From assembly GCA_017452405.1 (NCBI GenBank), contig JAFTMM010000102.1, forward strand, positions 1 through 6,947: a DNA stretch of 6,947 nucleotides, in the 5' to 3' direction. Below are positions 5,363 to 6,947 of this stretch, piece after piece; within the stretch, counting starts at the first letter, position 1, and each line of letters opens with the position of its first letter. Source of the DNA: Clostridia bacterium. GTDB taxonomy: Bacteria; Bacillota; Clostridia; Christensenellales; Pumilibacteraceae. The position numbers and the translations under genes are program-made. A model generated the notes under the pieces. It searched no databases. It was given only the letters and a program-made list of their open reading frames with translations, and had not been told where the DNA came from.

Positions 5363-6272
5363 AAACCTCTATAAGAATTTCGGAAAGGTAAAGGTGCTTA
5401 AAGCCGTTTCGACTCAAATCGAAAAGGGTGAGAAAGTCGTAATCGTTGGACCAAGCGGTAGTGGTAAGTCTACGCTTCTCCGTTGCATGAACCTTCTTGA
5501 AGAACCGACTTACGGCGAGGTTTGGGTAGATGGCAAGCTTATTACGCCTCCCGACCCCTATCTTCATCCCGACATAATCGTTAAGTCCAAGACTTTTAAT
5601 AAATTGAAAAAGCTTCGCGAGAGCGCAGGAACTTATCTTGAGGGCGAAAAGCTTGTGCAGGCTATAATCAAGGAAATCAAGGACGGCGATCTTCTCGGAA
5701 AGTTTGAGGGCAGAGAATACAAAAACGCGCTCAAAGACGTATATAGGACTTACGGCGTTCCCGTGGACAGAGTCCGCGCAAGAATGGGTATGGTTTTCCA
5801 GCACTTCAATTTGTTCAACAACAAGAACGTCTTGCAAAACCTTATTATGGCGCCGGTGCTTCTGCATTTGCAAACGAAGGAAGAGGCGGAAGATAATGCA
5901 ATGCGCCTACTTAAACGCATTGGGTTGCAGGATAAGGCTTACGTTTATCCGTCAACGCTTTCGGGCGGACAGAAACAGCGTATCGCGATCGTGCGCGCGC
6001 TTGCAATGAACCCCGATTATATGCTTTTCGACGAGCCGACCAGCGCTCTTGACCCCGAAATGGTAGGCGAGGTGCTTGAACTCATGAAAGAGCTTGCAGA
6101 CGACGGCATGACCATGGTTATAGTAACGCACGAAATGGGCTTTGCAAGAGAAGTTGCCACGCGCGTTATGTTTATGGACGACGGTCGCATTACGGAGGAA
6201 GGACCGCCCGAAAAAATCTTCGGTGCTCCCGAAAATCCCAGACTCAAAGAGTTTTTATCCAAAGTACTTTAA
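5349..6272 (+). CDS. Polar amino acid ABC transporter ATPase (GlnQ type) with internal insertion
   Basis: This cytoplasmic ATPase powers the importer. Motifs in order are Walker A GPSGSGKST (34-42), Q-loop with Gln151 in MVFQHFNLF, signature LSGGQ (204-208), Walker B YMLFDEP with Asp228 and Glu229, D-loop SALD (232-235) and the switch His261 in VTHEMGF. All are intact. The protein has 307 residues against about 240 for usual GlnQ proteins. The surplus is an insertion between the Walker A strand region and the Q-loop, at about residues 67-140. It is lysine-rich and mostly helical in appearance (for example TFNKLKKLRE and LVQAIIKEIKDGDLLGKFEG). The start is GTG, set by AAAGGAGG. It is the last gene of the operon, and a modest stem-loop follows at 6280-6297. 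With an intact ATPase and permease, the transporter could still work with another binding protein. Confidence 0.93.
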   Translation: MIDVKNLYKNFGKVKVLKAVSTQIEKGEKVVIVGPSGSGKSTLLRCMNLLEEPTYGEVWVDGKLITPPDPYLHPDIIVKSKTFNKLKKLRESAGTYLEGEKLVQAIIKEIKDGDLLGKFEGREYKNALKDVYRTYGVPVDRVRARMGMVFQHFNLFNNKNVLQNLIMAPVLLHLQTKEEAEDNAMRLLKRIGLQDKAYVYPSTLSGGQKQRIAIVRALAMNPDYMLFDEPTSALDPEMVGEVLELMKELADDGMTMVIVTHEMGFAREVATRVMFMDDGRITEEGPPEKIFGAPENPRLKEFLSKVL

Positions 6273-6279
6273 TGAAATT

Positions 6280-6309
6280 GCTCTCCTAAAGGGGAGCATA
6301 TTTCTTGCC
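6280..6309 (+). terminator. Probable terminator of the transporter operon
   Basis: GCTCTCC (6280-6286) pairs with GGGGAGC (6291-6297) across loop TAAA, with one G-T pair, 7 bases after the ATPase stop. The following ATATTTCTT is only a weak T-tract, so termination may be partial. Confidence 0.6.
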
Positions 6310-6325
6310 TATCTATGCTTTTTAC

Positions 6326-6370
6326 TTGACATATCTTTACAATTTTATTAGAATATATAGGCAAAGGAGA
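6326..6370 (+). promoter_or_regulatory. Promoter and ribosome binding site of the small membrane protein
   Basis: A perfect -35 box TTGACA (6326-6331) is followed after 17 bases by TAGAAT (6349-6354, five of six bases). AAAGGAGA at 6363-6370 lies 9 bases before the ATG at 6380. This is the best promoter in the window. It shows that the gene starts at 6380 and that the longer open frame from 6305 is not used, because that start lies upstream of the promoter. Confidence 0.85.
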
Positions 6371-6379
6371 TATTTATTT

Positions 6380-6697
6380 ATGGTAGGAAAAATATTTAAG
6401 AGCGTACTTGCCGTACCGGCAGTCGTAATGCTTATAATCAGCGCGGTATATGGATGGCTTATTTCGGGATTTATCCTTCTCGGTCTTTCGGCTTTTTGGT
6501 TCATCGTTGAAACGTTGAAGTCGTATAAAACGAACGGACTGTTTGCGTTTATTCCCGTTATTGCATGCGCAATTCTTTCTTTCGCAGTTTGGTTCCCGAT
6601 CGCTTTCGTAGGCTTGGAAATAGGCGTTGCATCTGCGTTCTTCGTCGTAGGCGCAATTGCAGACGTTATTGCACTTGCTTACGTATGGGGCAAATAA
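6380..6697 (+). CDS. Small hydrophobic membrane protein of unknown function
   Basis: I do not recognise this 105-residue protein. It is almost entirely hydrophobic, with three or four likely membrane segments at about 7-26, 28-46, 54-76 and 80-102. A short polar loop (ETLKSYKTNG, about 44-53) separates the two halves, and a basic start (MVGKIFK) suggests the N-terminus is in the cytoplasm. There are no charged or catalytic residues inside the membrane segments that would suggest an enzyme or transporter. It has its own strong promoter, ribosome binding site and terminator, so it is a real single-gene unit independent of the transporter operon. Codon use resembles that of its neighbours. Confidence 0.8.
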   Translation: MVGKIFKSVLAVPAVVMLIISAVYGWLISGFILLGLSAFWFIVETLKSYKTNGLFAFIPVIACAILSFAVWFPIAFVGLEIGVASAFFVVGAIADVIALAYVWGK

Positions 6698-6719
6698 TTT
6701 ATACTTTTAGTAACGCATA

Positions 6720-6750
6720 AACGCTTGCACATATGTGCAGGCGTTTTTTT
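6720..6750 (+). terminator. Strong intrinsic terminator after the small membrane protein
   Basis: AACGCTTGCACA (6720-6731) pairs with TGTGCAGGCGTT (6734-6745) with one G-T pair, and a run of seven T (6744-6750) follows. The inner loop opens around ATAT. It lies 22 bases past the stop codon. Confidence 0.9.
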
Positions 6751-6756
6751 ATATAC

Positions 6757-6856
6757 GCTTCGCTATGAATTGCGCTCTTACGAGCGCATGAATTGAACGC
6801 TGAAGCCTTCATGAATTGATTTGCTACGCAAATCATGAATTGCAACCTACGGTTGC
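6757..6856. repeat. Modular hairpin array with ATGAATT linkers (reverse orientation)
   Basis: Four copies of ATGAATT (6765, 6788, 6811, 6835), the reverse complement of the AATTCAT linker elsewhere, separate four hairpins. These are GCGCTC/GAGCGC (6772-6787), GAACGC/GCCTTC with one mismatch (6795-6810), GATTTGC/GCAAATC (6818-6834, loop TAC) and GCAACC/GGTTGC (6842-6856, loop TAC). Linker starts are spaced 23-24 bases apart. The stems share no common sequence, only the ability to pair. No open frame with a start signal exists in 6698-6947. Confidence 0.75.
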
Positions 6857-6870
6857 ATTAAGGATAAAAT

Positions 6871-6945
6871 TTATCAATAATGACGCGAAGCGTCAATTCA
6901 TGGAGCGTAAGCGAGAATTCATGACAGCGAAGCTGTCAATTCATG
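6871..6945. repeat. Modular hairpin array with AATTCATG linkers (copy B)
   Basis: This is a second copy of 1534-1609 in the same orientation. It has hairpins TGACGC/GCGTCA (6881-6895, loop GAA) and TGACAGC/GCTGTCA (6922-6938, loop GAA) with the mirror-symmetric spacer GAGCGTAAGCGAG between them. Relative to copy A, the first stem has lost one base pair from both arms together, and loops have changed while stems still pair. The array probably continues past the end of the window. Confidence 0.75.
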
Positions 6946-6947
6946 CA

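Noticed and set aside
6305..6379. Longer start for the small membrane protein at 6305
   Set aside because: This start lies upstream of the -35 and -10 boxes at 6326-6354 and lacks a ribosome binding site, while the ATG at 6380 has AAAGGAGA at the right distance.
6757..6945. CRISPR array
   Set aside because: The constant element is only 7-8 bases, the variable parts are self-complementary hairpins rather than unrelated spacers, the linker changes orientation, and no cas gene is present.

Overview
The window looks like a chromosomal segment from an uncultured, low-to-moderate GC member of the Clostridia (Bacillota). The evidence is AGGAGG-type ribosome binding sites, near-consensus sigma-A promoters, a lipoprotein-type substrate-binding protein, a two-domain flavodiiron protein of the anaerobe type, and codon use typical of clostridial gut genomes. 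The exact lineage cannot be fixed from the sequence.

Layout. Positions 1-195 hold no gene, only degenerate copies of a GTCATCCTG...AGGATCT hairpin repeat. Positions 196-1436 are an apparently complete IS3-family insertion sequence on the minus strand: inverted ends, its own promoter, orfA, and an orfB reached by a -1 frameshift at a run of seven A. Positions 1437-1688 hold another hairpin repeat and then an array of small hairpins joined by AATTCATG linkers. A HAD-family phosphatase (1689-2372, +) converges on a flavodiiron protein (2448-3602, -), with one long stem-loop between them. Divergent promoters at about 3627-3656 (-) and 3754-3782 (+) serve the flavodiiron gene and a polar amino acid ABC transporter operon: binding lipoprotein (3824-4666, broken by an in-frame TAA at 4559), permease (4670-5362) and ATPase (5349-6272). 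A small membrane protein with its own promoter and terminator follows (6380-6697). The window ends in a second hairpin-linker array (6757-6947), part of which is a second copy of the array at 1534-1609.

How the genes work together. The three transporter genes would form one importer: the lipoprotein captures an amino acid outside the membrane, a permease homodimer moves it, and the ATPase dimer drives transport. The flavodiiron protein would reduce oxygen or nitric oxide in the cytoplasm and is a separate stress-defence unit. The HAD enzyme is a separate housekeeping or nucleotide-sanitising phosphatase.

Most notable points. (1) The binding protein appears circularly permuted: the segment that normally closes the C-terminus of the family sits just after the lipobox. 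(2) The same gene carries a nonsense codon that removes the last 34 residues although the frame continues cleanly beyond it. (3) The ATPase has an insertion of roughly 60-70 residues between Walker A and the Q-loop. (4) Two related modular hairpin arrays bracket the gene block.
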